Of a stretch of DNA of 64,000 nt, positions 25,889-34,115 are shown in pieces. The notes beneath the pieces were generated by a model that saw nothing but the letters and a program-made list of their open reading frames with translations, made no database searches and had not been told where the DNA came from. The stretch's first letter is position 1; every line of letters begins with the position of its first letter. This stretch comes from Microbacterium sp. H1-D42. Its GTDB lineage: Bacteria > Actinomycetota > Actinomycetes > Actinomycetales > Microbacteriaceae. Both the position numbers and the translations under genes were made by a program. The DNA is taken from the NCBI RefSeq assembly GCF_022637555.1, contig NZ_CP093342.1, positions 1,302,001 to 1,366,000 on the forward strand. Direction: 5' to 3'.

Positions 25889-25990
25889 GGAGAGGGCGGC
25901 TCGCGGCTCGGTCGGCGCCCAGCGGTGAGCGGCTCGGTCGACGACCCGGGCGCGAGCAGTTCGGTCGTGACCCGCGAGCGTCGACCGGCG

Positions 25991-26386
25991 TCAGTCGTCG
26001 TAGGGGTCCCGGCCGCGCAGCTTGTCGATGTCGCGGCGCTCGCGCTTCGTCGGACGGCCGGCGCCGCGGTCACGCACAGCCAGCATCGCCGACGGTTCGC
26101 GCACCGGAGTGCGATCCTCGTACGCCGTCACAGCGACGGGAGCCCCGACCCGCTTCGCGAGCGTCTTGCGCACCACCAGGATCCTGTCGAAGCCCGAAAT
26201 CCGCACGCGCACCTCATCGCCTGGCTTCACGGACTGCGCAGCCTTGGTCCGCTCGCCGTTAACCCGTACATGCCCCGCACGGCATGCAGTCGTCGCCGCC
26301 GAACGCGTCTTGTAGACGCGGATCGCCCAGAGCCAACTGTCCACGCGGACCGGCTTCACAGCATCCGGCATTCCAGCATCCGACAT
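25991..26386 (-). CDS. S4-domain RNA-binding protein (Hsp15-like)
   Basis: 131 aa. An S4 domain spans about residues 13-60 (VRVDSWLWAIRVYKTRSAAT, then GHVRVNGERTKAAQSVKPGD). The basic tail ends RRDIDKLRGRDPYDD. Hsp15 in E. coli binds 50S subunits carrying stalled nascent chains; a similar ribosome-rescue role is possible but not shown. ATG 26386 overlaps the stop of the upstream YhhN gene by one base (TGATG). An extended reading frame further upstream only covers that gene. Confidence 0.82.
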   Translation of the reverse strand: MSDAGMPDAVKPVRVDSWLWAIRVYKTRSAATTACRAGHVRVNGERTKAAQSVKPGDEVRVRISGFDRILVVRKTLAKRVGAPVAVTAYEDRTPVREPSAMLAVRDRGAGRPTKRERRDIDKLRGRDPYDD

Positions 26387-27048
26387 CACTCGCCACCCTT
26401 TCGCAACGCGCGGATCGCGCCGGCGATGATCAGACCCTGGCCGAGTGTGTACGTGAGCATGACCGCCGGGCTGGTCCACGCCGGCGTGCCCTCGAGGAAC
26501 AGGCGGAACGCGAGGATCGAATCACTCAGCAGGAAGAACGCCCCGCCCCACGCGATCACCGGGTTGCCGCGCGCCGACGTCGCGGCGGTGCCGGCGAGCA
26601 CCAGGCCGTACGCGGCGACGGCGAAGAACAGTCCGCCGGTGTGCGGGCCGAGGAACACCAGCATCGCGACCCACCATGCGGCGTAGATGAGCGCCCACCA
26701 CGGCATCCGGCGCACCGGCGTGTACCGCAGGAACAGCACGATGTATGCGATGTGCGCGATGCCGAAGAAGAGCAGCATGAGCGGCAGCTCCGGGCCGCCC
26801 GGGAAGAACGTGCCGGCGCCGTCTCCGAGCCACGAGAAGAGCAGCGCCGCCAGCAGCAGGACGACCGTGACCCGTGGACGCAGTCGCGGAGCCGCGGCGA
26901 GCACCGGCACCGCGAGCAGTGGCATGAGAGTCAGCTTCGTCGGCCCGGCGAGCGGGCTGTTCAGAGCGAGAGTGGCGACGTGGACGATCGCGAGGACGAC
27001 GTACGGAACCCAGACTGCAACGTCGAGGGGGCGGATGCTGCGCAGCAT
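26386..27048 (-). CDS. YhhN/TMEM86 family membrane protein
   Basis: 220 aa with about eight hydrophobic segments and almost no soluble part. The conserved acidic positions of the family are present in SWLGDGAG near residue 73 and LLSDSILAF near residue 173. Members are lysoplasmalogenases in animals and some bacteria; the substrate in this organism is unknown. It is the first gene of a two-gene unit with the S4 protein. Its start follows a -10 TACGAT by six bases, and those six bases are GGAGGG, so the site could serve as a promoter spacer or as a ribosome site on a longer transcript. Confidence 0.8.
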   Translation of the reverse strand: MLRSIRPLDVAVWVPYVVLAIVHVATLALNSPLAGPTKLTLMPLLAVPVLAAAPRLRPRVTVVLLLAALLFSWLGDGAGTFFPGGPELPLMLLFFGIAHIAYIVLFLRYTPVRRMPWWALIYAAWWVAMLVFLGPHTGGLFFAVAAYGLVLAGTAATSARGNPVIAWGGAFFLLSDSILAFRLFLEGTPAWTSPAVMLTYTLGQGLIIAGAIRALRKGGE

Positions 27049-27054
27049 CCCTCC

Positions 27055-27060
27055 ATCGTA
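27055..27060 (-). promoter_or_regulatory. -10 element, leaderless spacing, for the YhhN gene
   Basis: Minus-strand TACGAT, six bases, then ATG 27048. Confidence 0.55.
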
Positions 27061-27086
27061 TTCAAGTGGGCAACATATTCAGCCGA

Positions 27087-27536
27087 TCACGACTCGACGG
27101 TGACCTCGACGACGTTGCTGTCGGGGTCGAGGTGGGCGGCGGGCCAGTATCCGTCGGGGAAGTGCTGTCCGCACGCGTCGGTGAAATGCAGCACCGTTCC
27201 ATCGGCCGTCGCCTCGATGACGTCGAGCAGTAGGTCAGTGGCGCCGTCGTCGAGCTCGGCGCGAGACGGCTCGCCGTCGCTGAAGTGGGTGAAGATGGCA
27301 TCCGATGCACTCCGTCGGATGCTGTCGATCTCGGCGACCACGGCGCGGACGCGGGGGAGCAGTGCCTGCACGGCGTCGGCGTCGGCGCCGTCGATCACCA
27401 GCTCGACTTCGCGGTCGTCGATGTGGATGCTGCTCGCATACCAGTCGTGGATGACCGTATCGCCGTCGAGCGTCGACTCGGCGCGGGCGAGACGGCCGAG
27501 GTCCGGGTCGTCGATGATCGGGTTGGCGGTGCTCAT
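27087..27536 (-). CDS. conserved hypothetical acidic protein
   Basis: A 149-aa soluble, acidic protein without signal peptide or membrane segment. The sequence alternates short strands (VELVIDG, GTVLHFTDACG, VVEVTVES) with a central helix (ALLPRVRAVVAEIDSIRR). I do not recognise the family with confidence; similar small proteins are common in Microbacterium. A -10 TACGGT lies exactly six bases before ATG 27536, which supports the start and a single-gene leaderless unit. Confidence 0.7.
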   Translation of the reverse strand: MSTANPIIDDPDLGRLARAESTLDGDTVIHDWYASSIHIDDREVELVIDGADADAVQALLPRVRAVVAEIDSIRRSASDAIFTHFSDGEPSRAELDDGATDLLLDVIEATADGTVLHFTDACGQHFPDGYWPAAHLDPDSNVVEVTVES

Positions 27537-27542
27537 AGCGTC

Positions 27543-27548
27543 ACCGTA
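27543..27548 (-). promoter_or_regulatory. -10 element, leaderless spacing
   Basis: Minus-strand TACGGT, six bases, then ATG 27536. Confidence 0.55.
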
Positions 27549-27567
27549 GCGCGCGGATGCTGTGTGA

Positions 27568-28152
27568 TCAGGCGCTGAGTGGGCGCGTCACGAGGACGCG
27601 TCCTCCTGAGATCGCCGGGCCCTGCTCGAAGTCGGCGGCGAGGAACGTGGAGAGCGCGCCGTGGAACATGTCGTTGGAGCGGTGGGAACCGTGGGAGTTG
27701 TCGACCGGGTAGGCCTCGATGATCCGCGCGCCGCCGGCGCGGGCGTAGTCGATCGCCTGCTTCAGCAGAGTCGCGTTGAGTCCCTTGCCCCGGTGATCCC
27801 GGCGCACCACGAAGCACGTGACCGACCAGACCGTGTCGTCGTCGAGCGGTTCGGCAGTGGCCTCGGTGATCGACTTCGTGTGCAGGATGCGCAATTGAGT
27901 GGTGCGTGGTCCGATGCGGATCCATCCGGCGGCTTCGCCGTCGACGTACGCGACGAGTCCCGGCGGGGGACCGACGGCGATCTCGTCGTGCAGCATGTCG
28001 CGCCGCTGCTCGACTGTCGTCGTCTGCCAGTCCTTGTTGCGTACGACCGGCCAGATGCATTGGCAGCTGCGCCCGTCGCCGCCTCCCGAGAGGGAGTGCT
28101 GCACGTCGTCCCACCGACTGATGGTGGCTTGTTCGGTCGTGATCGTCGCCAT
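27568..28152 (-). CDS. GNAT family N-acetyltransferase
   Basis: 194 aa. The acetyl-CoA binding motif A is VRRDHRGKGLNATLLKQAID near residues 115-134, preceded by a strand of hydrophobic residues (TVWSVTCFVV). The substrate is unknown. The N-terminal part contains SCQCIWPVV with two cysteines. The frame is open upstream through the tRNA gene, so the ATG at 28152 is the sensible start. A -10-like TAGCGT at 28166-28161 ends nine bases before it, and no ribosome site is seen. Confidence 0.82.
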   Translation of the reverse strand: MATITTEQATISRWDDVQHSLSGGGDGRSCQCIWPVVRNKDWQTTTVEQRRDMLHDEIAVGPPPGLVAYVDGEAAGWIRIGPRTTQLRILHTKSITEATAEPLDDDTVWSVTCFVVRRDHRGKGLNATLLKQAIDYARAGGARIIEAYPVDNSHGSHRSNDMFHGALSTFLAADFEQGPAISGGRVLVTRPLSA

Positions 28153-28297
28153 GGGCGGCAACGCTACGCCGGGGTTCGGACATCGGCAACGTTTTTGGCT
28201 GTGGGCGCTCGACGCCACGCCCGGATTCGACGGTTCGCGAGCCTCGTTCGCGTCGGCTAGGATGGTGGAGTTGCCTGCGCGAAAGCGCGGACTGCCA

Positions 28298-28371
<74 letters not shown>

Positions 28372-28372
28372 C

Positions 28373-28435
28373 GTAGATGTAGAAGAAGGGCCTGCTGGAT
28401 CCGCAAGGATCGAGCAGGCCCTGTTCTACATCTAC
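28373..28435 (+). terminator. long hairpin abutting tRNA-Pro
   Basis: It starts two bases after the discriminator. Three nested stems are present: gtagatgtagaa with ttctacatctac (12 bp), gggcctgct with agcaggccc (9 bp) and gatcc with ggatc (5 bp). They are capped by a gcaa tetraloop at 28403-28406, with only short internal bulges. The likely role is termination or protection and processing of the tRNA 3' end. Confidence 0.85.
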
Positions 28436-28588
28436 TCGCGTTCGAAGGGGGCCCCGCGGCGGCGAGAACCGCGTGCCGTTGTTCTCGCCGACGCAACCCG
28501 CGCTCGCAACGCGCGGCGCTTGGAGGGTGCCGTAGGGTCGCAGCGGTGTCGCCGACCAGGTGCGTAACGATGCCGCTTGCGACCGAAA

Positions 28589-28616
28589 TCGGCGAACAAC
28601 CCACTCGGTTCGCCGA
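28589..28616 (-). terminator. possible terminator of the lipoprotein gene
   Basis: tcggcgaac and gttcgccga pair over 9 bp around a 10-nt loop, 22 nt beyond the stop at 28639. The rest of 28436-28638 holds nothing I can recognise. Confidence 0.4.
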
Positions 28617-28638
28617 GCGCCAACAACAGCTCATCAAC

Positions 28639-29052
28639 TCACGAGCACCGAAGATCAGACCAGACCTCAATCACGCGTTCGGTGTCGGGGTAGCCGCCGG
28701 CGTCAAGTTCGTTGCGTACGTGCTCTCGAACAACCTCGATGTACGCCTGCCCCTCGAGGCGATCTTCGGGAACCTCGGCGCCCTCTGACTGCGAGTCGAC
28801 CAGCAGCGCCTGCCACTCGGCATTGCTCTCGGGCGTTACGTCCGCCTCCGCCAAAGATGCTTCGGCGATATCGGACGCCTGCTCCGGAACGCTGTCGCCC
28901 GGGGAGCCCAACCACCACTGCGCGGTGCACTCGCCGTATGACGTGGTGAAGGTGTCTTCGCGATCGGGCGCGCCTCGGAGGGCGCTGCACCCACTCAGCG
29001 CGATCGCACCGGCAATCAGCGTGGCGGTCAGGGCGAGCGAGTTCGTCTTCAC
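28639..29052 (-). CDS. small secreted lipoprotein
   Basis: 137 aa. The start is GTG 29052: a basic residue, a hydrophobic signal (LALTATLIAGAIA) and the lipobox LSGC near residues 19-22. The mature part is acidic and contains two further cysteines (GECTAQWW and the C-terminal LRCS) that could form a disulphide. A conserved TAQWW-like segment is seen, but I do not recognise the family. A minus-strand -10 TACGCT ends eight bases before the GTG, so the message is probably leaderless. Confidence 0.75.
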   Translation of the reverse strand: MKTNSLALTATLIAGAIALSGCSALRGAPDREDTFTTSYGECTAQWWLGSPGDSVPEQASDIAEASLAEADVTPESNAEWQALLVDSQSEGAEVPEDRLEGQAYIEVVREHVRNELDAGGYPDTERVIEVWSDLRCS

Positions 29053-29059
29053 AGTCGAC

Positions 29060-29065
29060 AGCGTA
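29060..29065 (-). promoter_or_regulatory. -10 element near a leaderless GTG
   Basis: Minus-strand TACGCT, seven bases, then GTG 29052; one base longer than the common spacing in this window. Confidence 0.4.
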
Positions 29066-29083
29066 GTGTCGCTCGCCGCGCTC

Positions 29084-29674
29084 TCATTCGGCCGGCCGGC
29101 CAGAACCCTCACCCCGACCCTTCGGCCGATACGTTCTGCCGAAGCTGCGCCGGTTGGCCTCATCGATCTCGACCAGCTCCCAGTCGACGCGCCGGCCACC
29201 GGGCACGTCGAAGATCCTGATCCCGTCGCCGAGGAACACGGGCGCGACGAAGACCTGCAGCTCGTCGATGAGGTCGTGCTCGAGCGCCTGTCGAGCGATG
29301 TCGGCGCTGATGATCTGGATATCCCGGTCACCGGCGATCTGCTGGGCGCGGTCGATCGCCTCGCTGATGGAGCAGTTCAGGGCGGTCACCGTCGGATCAT
29401 CGGCGAGTTCCTCCGGGCGATGCGTCAGGATGAACTCGGTGCCCGACCACGCACCGCCATACGCTTCAGAAGTCATCTCGTCGCGCTCGTCGCGCTGGGC
29501 GAGAGCCGCGTCGTACCCGTCGCGGCCCGAGATGATGACGGCGACCTTCGACGCCATGAGCTCCGTGGTTCCCTCGGCGTTGGGCTCCGCAGCCGCAAGC
29601 CACGACATGTCATGTCCTGGTCCTGCGATGAACCCATCGATCGACGCGGTGAATCCCCAGGCGACTTTGCCCAT
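29084..29674 (-). CDS. dihydrofolate reductase / RibD C-terminal family protein
   Basis: 196 aa. The N-terminal segment KVAWGFTASIDGFIAGPGHD is the typical first strand and substrate loop of RibD-C/DHFR-like reductases. ISGRDGYDAA and the late IISADIARQALEHDLIDEL and VFLGDGIRIF segments complete the fold. Such proteins are NADPH-dependent reductases of unknown substrate in actinobacteria. ATG 29674 is supported by gaggag upstream. A second member of the family lies at 33043-33630. Confidence 0.85.
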   Translation of the reverse strand: MGKVAWGFTASIDGFIAGPGHDMSWLAAAEPNAEGTTELMASKVAVIISGRDGYDAALAQRDERDEMTSEAYGGAWSGTEFILTHRPEELADDPTVTALNCSISEAIDRAQQIAGDRDIQIISADIARQALEHDLIDELQVFVAPVFLGDGIRIFDVPGGRRVDWELVEIDEANRRSFGRTYRPKGRGEGSGRPAE

Positions 29675-29726
29675 GACGACGCTCCTCACTGGTGCGGCTG
29701 CTCGTGATCTGTCAGCAACCATCGTT

Positions 29727-30052
29727 TCATGCTCGATCGGACCGCGCGCGGTGCCTCTTGGCGAGGCCCCGGTCGACGAGCACGGCGGCCACCGCGCTGA
29801 CCACCGCGACGACGGGGATCAGGTAGGCGAAAACGATGATCAACGCCGCCGCCGAGTACTGGCGGGCTGTCAGCGAAGGCGACGCCCCACAACAGCTGAT
29901 GCCCGAGCGCGAGGAAGACCCCGTACAGATGCCGATCACCAAGGATTGAACCGTCCCAGAGTCTGTGCCGCGACGTCGCCGTCCAGCAGTGGCGCGACGT
30001 TCTTCCATTCCAGGACCGGCCGGCCGTCGCGATCCATACGCTCACGCAACAT
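29727..30052 (-). pseudogene. frameshifted small membrane-protein gene
   Basis: Protein-like sequence continues through three frames on the minus strand. The first part runs from ATG 30052 (MLRERMDRDGRPVLEWKNVA, then TLGRFNPW-stop). The second is LGDRHLYGVFLALGHQLLWG. The third is LIIVFAYLIPVVAVVSAVAA, then DRGLAKRHRARSDRA-stop at 29727. Two single-base shifts, near 29940 and 29885, would restore one protein of about 105 aa with two membrane helices. This looks like a decaying gene, although sequencing error at either site cannot be excluded. Confidence 0.45.
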
Positions 30053-30073
30053 CACCGGTGATGGACTGGCAGG

Positions 30074-30676
30074 ATGAGCAACATCACACAGCCGGGGGAG
30101 AAGATGCCAAGAGAAGGCGCCGTCGTCACGGAGCCGACTGAACGCAGGGCACCTTTCGCGCTGGGCATCCTGTTCGCCGTCTATCTCGCGCTGCTCGCCT
30201 GGACCATCCTGTTCAAACTCGAAGTCCCCTACATCGGCGCGGGCGGACTCCGCCACGTCAAATGGGTGCCTTTCGCCGCCGACGATTGGTACGCAGCCAG
30301 TAAACCGCTTGAAGTCGGGGCGAACGTCCTTCTCTTCCTGCCCTTCGGCATGTATCTCGGGCTGCTGTGGCCGACTCGGACGGTGTGGAAGCACGTCGCG
30401 ACGCTCGCCGGGGCGAGCATGCTGCTGGAGGGCCTGCAGTACCTGCTCATCGTCGGCAGCTCCGATGTCACCGACGTCATCGCCAATACGGTCGGAGGCG
30501 CCACCGGACTTCTCGTGGTCGCGCTGTGGGGGCGCCGATCCGAGGCAGGAGCCCGCGTGCTGAAGCGGGTCTGCATGGTCGGGACTGGGCTTGCCGTGGT
30601 GATCTGCCTGGCGTTCTTCTTCTCGCCGCTGCACTACGCGCAGCGCGACGTGACGCTCGACCAGGTCGTGGACTGA
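30074..30676 (+). CDS. VanZ family membrane protein
   Basis: 200 aa with about five membrane segments. Family marks are the NVLLFLPFGMYLGLLWP segment, the Glu in SMLLEGLQYLL and the DVTDVIANTVGGATG motif near residues 135-150. VanZ confers low-level teicoplanin resistance in Enterococcus, but most actinobacterial homologues have no known role. ATG 30074 lacks a ribosome site; ATG 30104 has gggggag three bases upstream and is an alternative. Confidence 0.85.
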   Translation: MSNITQPGEKMPREGAVVTEPTERRAPFALGILFAVYLALLAWTILFKLEVPYIGAGGLRHVKWVPFAADDWYAASKPLEVGANVLLFLPFGMYLGLLWPTRTVWKHVATLAGASMLLEGLQYLLIVGSSDVTDVIANTVGGATGLLVVALWGRRSEAGARVLKRVCMVGTGLAVVICLAFFFSPLHYAQRDVTLDQVVD

Positions 30677-30768
30677 GGTTCACCCAGAACGCACGACGTG
30701 CCGGCACCAGCAATCCCGCACTCTGGAGACAGACCGCGATTGCGATCAGAGCACAGAAGGGGTGAGCA

Positions 30769-31227
30769 ATGACCGAACAGTCACTTGATGAGCTGGGGCC
30801 GGTGGATTTCGTGATCATCGAGTTCCCGGCCGGTCAGTCGAATTTCTCGGGGGAGATGGCCGAAGAGCTGGTCAGACTGGTTGACGCCGGCACCATCCGG
30901 CTGATCGACGTACTGATACTGCAGAAGTCCGAGGACGGCACGATCGATGCGCTGGAGCTCTCCGACGCCGAGGATCTCGGGCCACTCGCGGACCTCGAGG
31001 CCGAACTGGCCGAGCTGCTGGCCGAGGACGACATCGAGAATCTCGCAGCAGCGATGGAACCGGGTAGCGTCGCGGGCGTCGTCGTCTACGAGAACCTGTG
31101 GGCGGCGCCCTTCGCGTCAGCTGCACGCCGGGCAGGCGGTCGGCTCATCGCAGATGGCCGCATTCCCATGCAGGACATCATCGCCTCGCTCGAGGCGGAT
31201 GCTGAATTCGAGAAGGTAGGAGACTGA
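30769..31227 (+). CDS. DUF6325-like acidic protein
   Basis: A 152-aa soluble, strongly acidic protein. It begins with a strand-rich segment (GPVDFVIIEFPAGQSNFSGE) and carries a long Glu/Leu-rich helix (PLADLEAELAELLAEDDIEN). The C-terminal half has VAGVVVYENLWAAPFASAARR, the most conserved part of this family as I recall it. Function unknown; members often precede a tiny basic protein, as here. An aagggg ribosome site lies upstream of ATG 30769. Confidence 0.75.
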   Translation: MTEQSLDELGPVDFVIIEFPAGQSNFSGEMAEELVRLVDAGTIRLIDVLILQKSEDGTIDALELSDAEDLGPLADLEAELAELLAEDDIENLAAAMEPGSVAGVVVYENLWAAPFASAARRAGGRLIADGRIPMQDIIASLEADAEFEKVGD

Positions 31228-31229
31228 AC

Positions 31230-31388
31230 ATGCTTCGACCAGCACGCATCGGACGAGTCGGCGTCGTGCGCGCCCCCGTGGCGAGGGCCGCCGTCGTCGC
31301 CTCTGCCGTCACACCGGGGCGAGCACCAGTGGCCCGCACCGCTGTCGTCGCCGCGGCCGTCACCCCCGGCCGTCGTCGCCGGATCTGA
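31230..31388 (+). CDS. 52-aa basic Ala/Val-rich protein
   Basis: It begins two nt after the DUF6325-like gene, with taggag at 31217-31222, seven bases before ATG 31230. The product starts MLRPARIGRV and then contains a duplicated unit, AAVVASAVTPGR and TAVVAAAVTPGR, with a tail of GRRRRI. It is basic, opposite to its acidic neighbour, and could form an amphipathic or membrane-associated helix. The good ribosome site and codon use support a real gene; function unknown. Confidence 0.65.
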   Translation: MLRPARIGRVGVVRAPVARAAVVASAVTPGRAPVARTAVVAAAVTPGRRRRI

Positions 31389-31403
31389 CACCGGCGACAA
31401 CCC

Positions 31404-31442
31404 CAGTGGGAGCGGCCTCCGTGAAGGAGCCCGCGCCCACTG
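31404..31442. terminator. bidirectional terminator hairpin
   Basis: cagtggg and cccactg form the base of an imperfect stem that continues as agcgg-cctcc against aggag-cccgcg, with a gtga loop. It separates the 52-aa gene from the convergent DUF1254 gene. Confidence 0.6.
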
Positions 31443-31445
31443 CCG

Positions 31446-32891
31446 TCATGCCTGTTCGCGAACGATCTCGGGCAGCTGCCAGGTCATGTCGAACCACGAT
31501 TCCAGCGGTCCGTACAGCCGCAGCAGCGGCCACCACGACTTGCCAGGGAGCGTAGGGATCCAGTTGGATTCCTTGCCCTCGGGGGCGCTCGGTCCGAACC
31601 AGATCACGAACGAGCCGTCCGCCTCGATCTGCAGCTCCTCGGCGTGGCTCGCCACAGCCGGATACGGTGCGGACTGCAGCAGCGATCGGGTCTGCGTGTC
31701 GTAGATGTCGATCGCCCAGAAATTCTTCGCGGGCGGGTTCGGGGGAATCCGCAGCGAATACGTCTCGCCCCCGTCGAGGAGCGCGCCGTGGGAGTCTTCC
31801 GCCGTGTACAGGTACGCCGAACCGGCTCCGACCTGCGCGTGTGCCATCGCGGGTGTGATGACGGTGGCGGCGTAGTGGAAGAGGGTGCGCGCATTGAGAT
31901 TACGGGCACCGTCGTTCAGGAACTCGTAACTGCCGCCCACGAAGCCGTTCTTCCACGAAGATCCCTCCCAGCGGAAGGACTCGGCGTCTCGTGCCGAGTA
32001 GAGGGTGGCTCGCGCCATCGCGGCGCCGATGCGGGCGGCATCGTCGAGGATGCCACGACGACGCGCATCCGGGGCGAACGGATGCCCGTGGACGATCCCG
32101 AGTGCGGCGAGGGTGCCGGCCCGCTCAGGATCGAGAGCTTCGGCCGGCTCCTCCGCGACGAGCTGCGCGATCTCCTCGAAGAACGAGAAGTCATTCGAAT
32201 GCACGGTGTTGAACGACTGCTCGCCGATGTTCACGAAAGTGTTCTCGGGCACAGCATCCGCATCACTGAGCCGGTAGATGCGCGCCTGCTTGATCGCCGG
32301 GACGCCACCCAGGGCGCGGATCACGACGAAATTCGTGAAGGTCGAGCACTCGTAGGTGTAGTAGCCGTCGGGTCGCTCGCCCTCGTACCCAGGAGGAAGG
32401 TACAGGAACTTGCCCCCCGCACCCTTGTCGGGCCCCGCGATACCCATATCGGCGACGTAGCGGAACCAGAAGTCGTCGACGACGCCGAGCGCCTGCGCGG
32501 GCACTTCGATGACCGTCGGCCCCCACGCCCTCAGATCGAGGAACGTGACCCCGTACGTGGTCTCGGTGTTCGGCGTGAGAAAGATGGGAGTGGAGCTGCA
32601 GCGCGGATCCGTATATGCGATCTTGTCGGGCGAATCGACGCCGACAGAGCGCAGCCCACGCCGCATGGCGACAAGCGATGCCCCCGGGACGGTGTTCAGG
32701 AACGCCGTGATGCCCCGAACCAGATCGAGGCTGTCGAAGATCGGCCCGACCGATTCGGGCATCGGCACCCCGTCGAAGAACCGGAACTCGCCGAACGGTG
32801 TCGGCAATCTGTCAGGAGTGGAGATGTGGGCCACCTCCGCGGCGAGCTCTTCATCCGTCAATCCCAGTGCTGTCGTGCTGTTGGTCGCCAT
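31446..32891 (-). CDS. DUF1254/DUF1214 domain protein
   Basis: 481 aa. The N-terminal DUF1254 part includes TPNTETTYGVTFLDLRAWGP and FWFRYVADMG. The C-terminal DUF1214 part contains NPPAKNFWAIDIYDTQTRSL and SNWIPTLPGKSWWPLLRLYG, the conserved closing motif. No signal peptide is visible, so it is probably cytoplasmic. Function is unknown for the family. A ribosome site gaggggaag precedes ATG 32891. A second member is encoded at 34116-35408. Confidence 0.85.
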   Translation of the reverse strand: MATNSTTALGLTDEELAAEVAHISTPDRLPTPFGEFRFFDGVPMPESVGPIFDSLDLVRGITAFLNTVPGASLVAMRRGLRSVGVDSPDKIAYTDPRCSSTPIFLTPNTETTYGVTFLDLRAWGPTVIEVPAQALGVVDDFWFRYVADMGIAGPDKGAGGKFLYLPPGYEGERPDGYYTYECSTFTNFVVIRALGGVPAIKQARIYRLSDADAVPENTFVNIGEQSFNTVHSNDFSFFEEIAQLVAEEPAEALDPERAGTLAALGIVHGHPFAPDARRRGILDDAARIGAAMARATLYSARDAESFRWEGSSWKNGFVGGSYEFLNDGARNLNARTLFHYAATVITPAMAHAQVGAGSAYLYTAEDSHGALLDGGETYSLRIPPNPPAKNFWAIDIYDTQTRSLLQSAPYPAVASHAEELQIEADGSFVIWFGPSAPEGKESNWIPTLPGKSWWPLLRLYGPLESWFDMTWQLPEIVREQA

Positions 32892-33042
32892 CGTCTTCCC
32901 CTCATCGGTCGATACGCTCGCGAGTGTGTCAGACCGCCGGGGGTGAGGGCATCACGCAGATCGGACGAGAAGCCGCCTCGCTGGGAGCCAGCCCACGTAG
33001 CCTGAACTCGGAAACCGTTGCAAGCCACTGAAAGGTCGTGCC

Positions 33043-33630
33043 ATGGGACGCATCGTCGTCGTCAACTTCACCAGCCTGGATGGAGTCATCCAATCGCCAC
33101 TGTTCGCGGACGAGGATCGCGAAGGCGGCTTCGAGCACGGGGGATGGGTGCCCCCGTACAGCGACGACGTTGTCAACGCCTTCATGCAACAGGCGACCGT
33201 CAGCGCGTCTGGGATGCTGCTCGGGCGCCGCTCGTACGAGATCCTTCGGGACGCCTGGTCTGATGCCGACGACGCTGAGCCTGCGATCGCCGCCATGAAC
33301 AACATGCCGAAGTACGTGGCGGCGTCCGCGCCGGTGGAGCTCACCTGGCCGAACTCGAGCGTCATCAGCAGCGATGTGCGTGGAGCCGTCGGGGCACTGA
33401 GAGAGCGCGGTGACGGCGACATCGTCATCTTCGGATCCGGCGGGCTGGTACGCGCCCTCGCCGAGCACGACCTCGTCGATGAATACCGACTGCTGCTCTT
33501 TCCTCTCGTTCTCGGGCGCGGGAAGCGGATGTTCGACGCCGATGCGCGATTCGCCGATTTCTCGCTCACGGACACCGTCGTCGCGCCGAGCGGCGTCGTG
33601 ATCTTGACGTACGCGCGCTCGCGCGACTGA
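33043..33630 (+). CDS. dihydrofolate reductase / RibD C-terminal family protein
   Basis: 195 aa. It starts GRIVVVNFTSLDGVIQSPLF, then LLGRRSYEILRDAW, DIVIFGSGGLVRALAEHDLV, and LVLGRGKRMFDADARFADFS. This is the common actinobacterial DHFR-like reductase of unknown substrate. A gaaagg ribosome site lies just upstream of ATG 33043. TAGCCT at 32998-33003 could be its -10. Divergent from the DUF1254 gene. Confidence 0.88.
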   Translation: MGRIVVVNFTSLDGVIQSPLFADEDREGGFEHGGWVPPYSDDVVNAFMQQATVSASGMLLGRRSYEILRDAWSDADDAEPAIAAMNNMPKYVAASAPVELTWPNSSVISSDVRGAVGALRERGDGDIVIFGSGGLVRALAEHDLVDEYRLLLFPLVLGRGKRMFDADARFADFSLTDTVVAPSGVVILTYARSRD

Positions 33631-33640
33631 CCTGTGCTAC

Positions 33641-33662
33641 CCGCAGCATTCATTCACTGCGG
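33641..33662. terminator. small hairpin between convergent genes
   Basis: ccgcag and ctgcgg pair around a 10-nt loop in the 38-nt gap between convergent genes. Confidence 0.4.
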
Positions 33663-33668
33663 TCGTTC

Positions 33669-34067
33669 TCACCCCATGGCTTCCATGACAGCCAGCACGT
33701 TGCCAGCCGGATCCATGAACCAGGCGATGCTCGGACCGCCGTCGGGGCCGCTGCGCGCAATGCCCTTCTCATCGGTGTCGAGGTCAGGGTCGGTGTAGAT
33801 CTTGGTGACCACGCCGCGGGCATTGAGATCGTCGACCGCGGCTTCGACATCCGGAACGCTGAAATTCAGGATCGTGAAGCTCGCCGGCGTGTGATCCGGC
33901 TTGGCGTAGACGAAGATCGAGCCGCCCTGAGGAAGGTGGATGTCAAGGAACCCCATCGGGTTGGTCGAGACCACCATTCCGAGCGTCTCACCATAGAAGG
34001 CGCGCGCCGCGTCGATGTCGTCGACGCTGAAACTGCTGAAGGTCTGAGTCGAGTAGAAGGAGGACAT
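33669..34067 (-). CDS. VOC (glyoxalase/bleomycin-resistance) family protein
   Basis: A 132-aa single-module vicinal oxygen chelate protein. FSSFSVDDIDAARAFYGETL at the start, the central FTILNFSVPDVEAAVDDL and the final WFMDPAGNVLAVME give the two beta-alpha-beta-beta-beta units. The usual metal positions include His44 in LDIHLP and a late Glu in VMEAMG. Substrate unknown. No ribosome site is apparent. Confidence 0.88.
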   Translation of the reverse strand: MSSFYSTQTFSSFSVDDIDAARAFYGETLGMVVSTNPMGFLDIHLPQGGSIFVYAKPDHTPASFTILNFSVPDVEAAVDDLNARGVVTKIYTDPDLDTDEKGIARSGPDGGPSIAWFMDPAGNVLAVMEAMG

Positions 34068-34115
34068 GCAGACAATGATCCGCCCCGGAACGTCGGCCGT
34101 CCAGGGGTATTCGCG

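Noticed and set aside
30074..30676. Glycopeptide-resistance cassette because of VanZ
   Set aside because: No vanHAX or two-component genes are adjacent. Solitary VanZ-like proteins are common.
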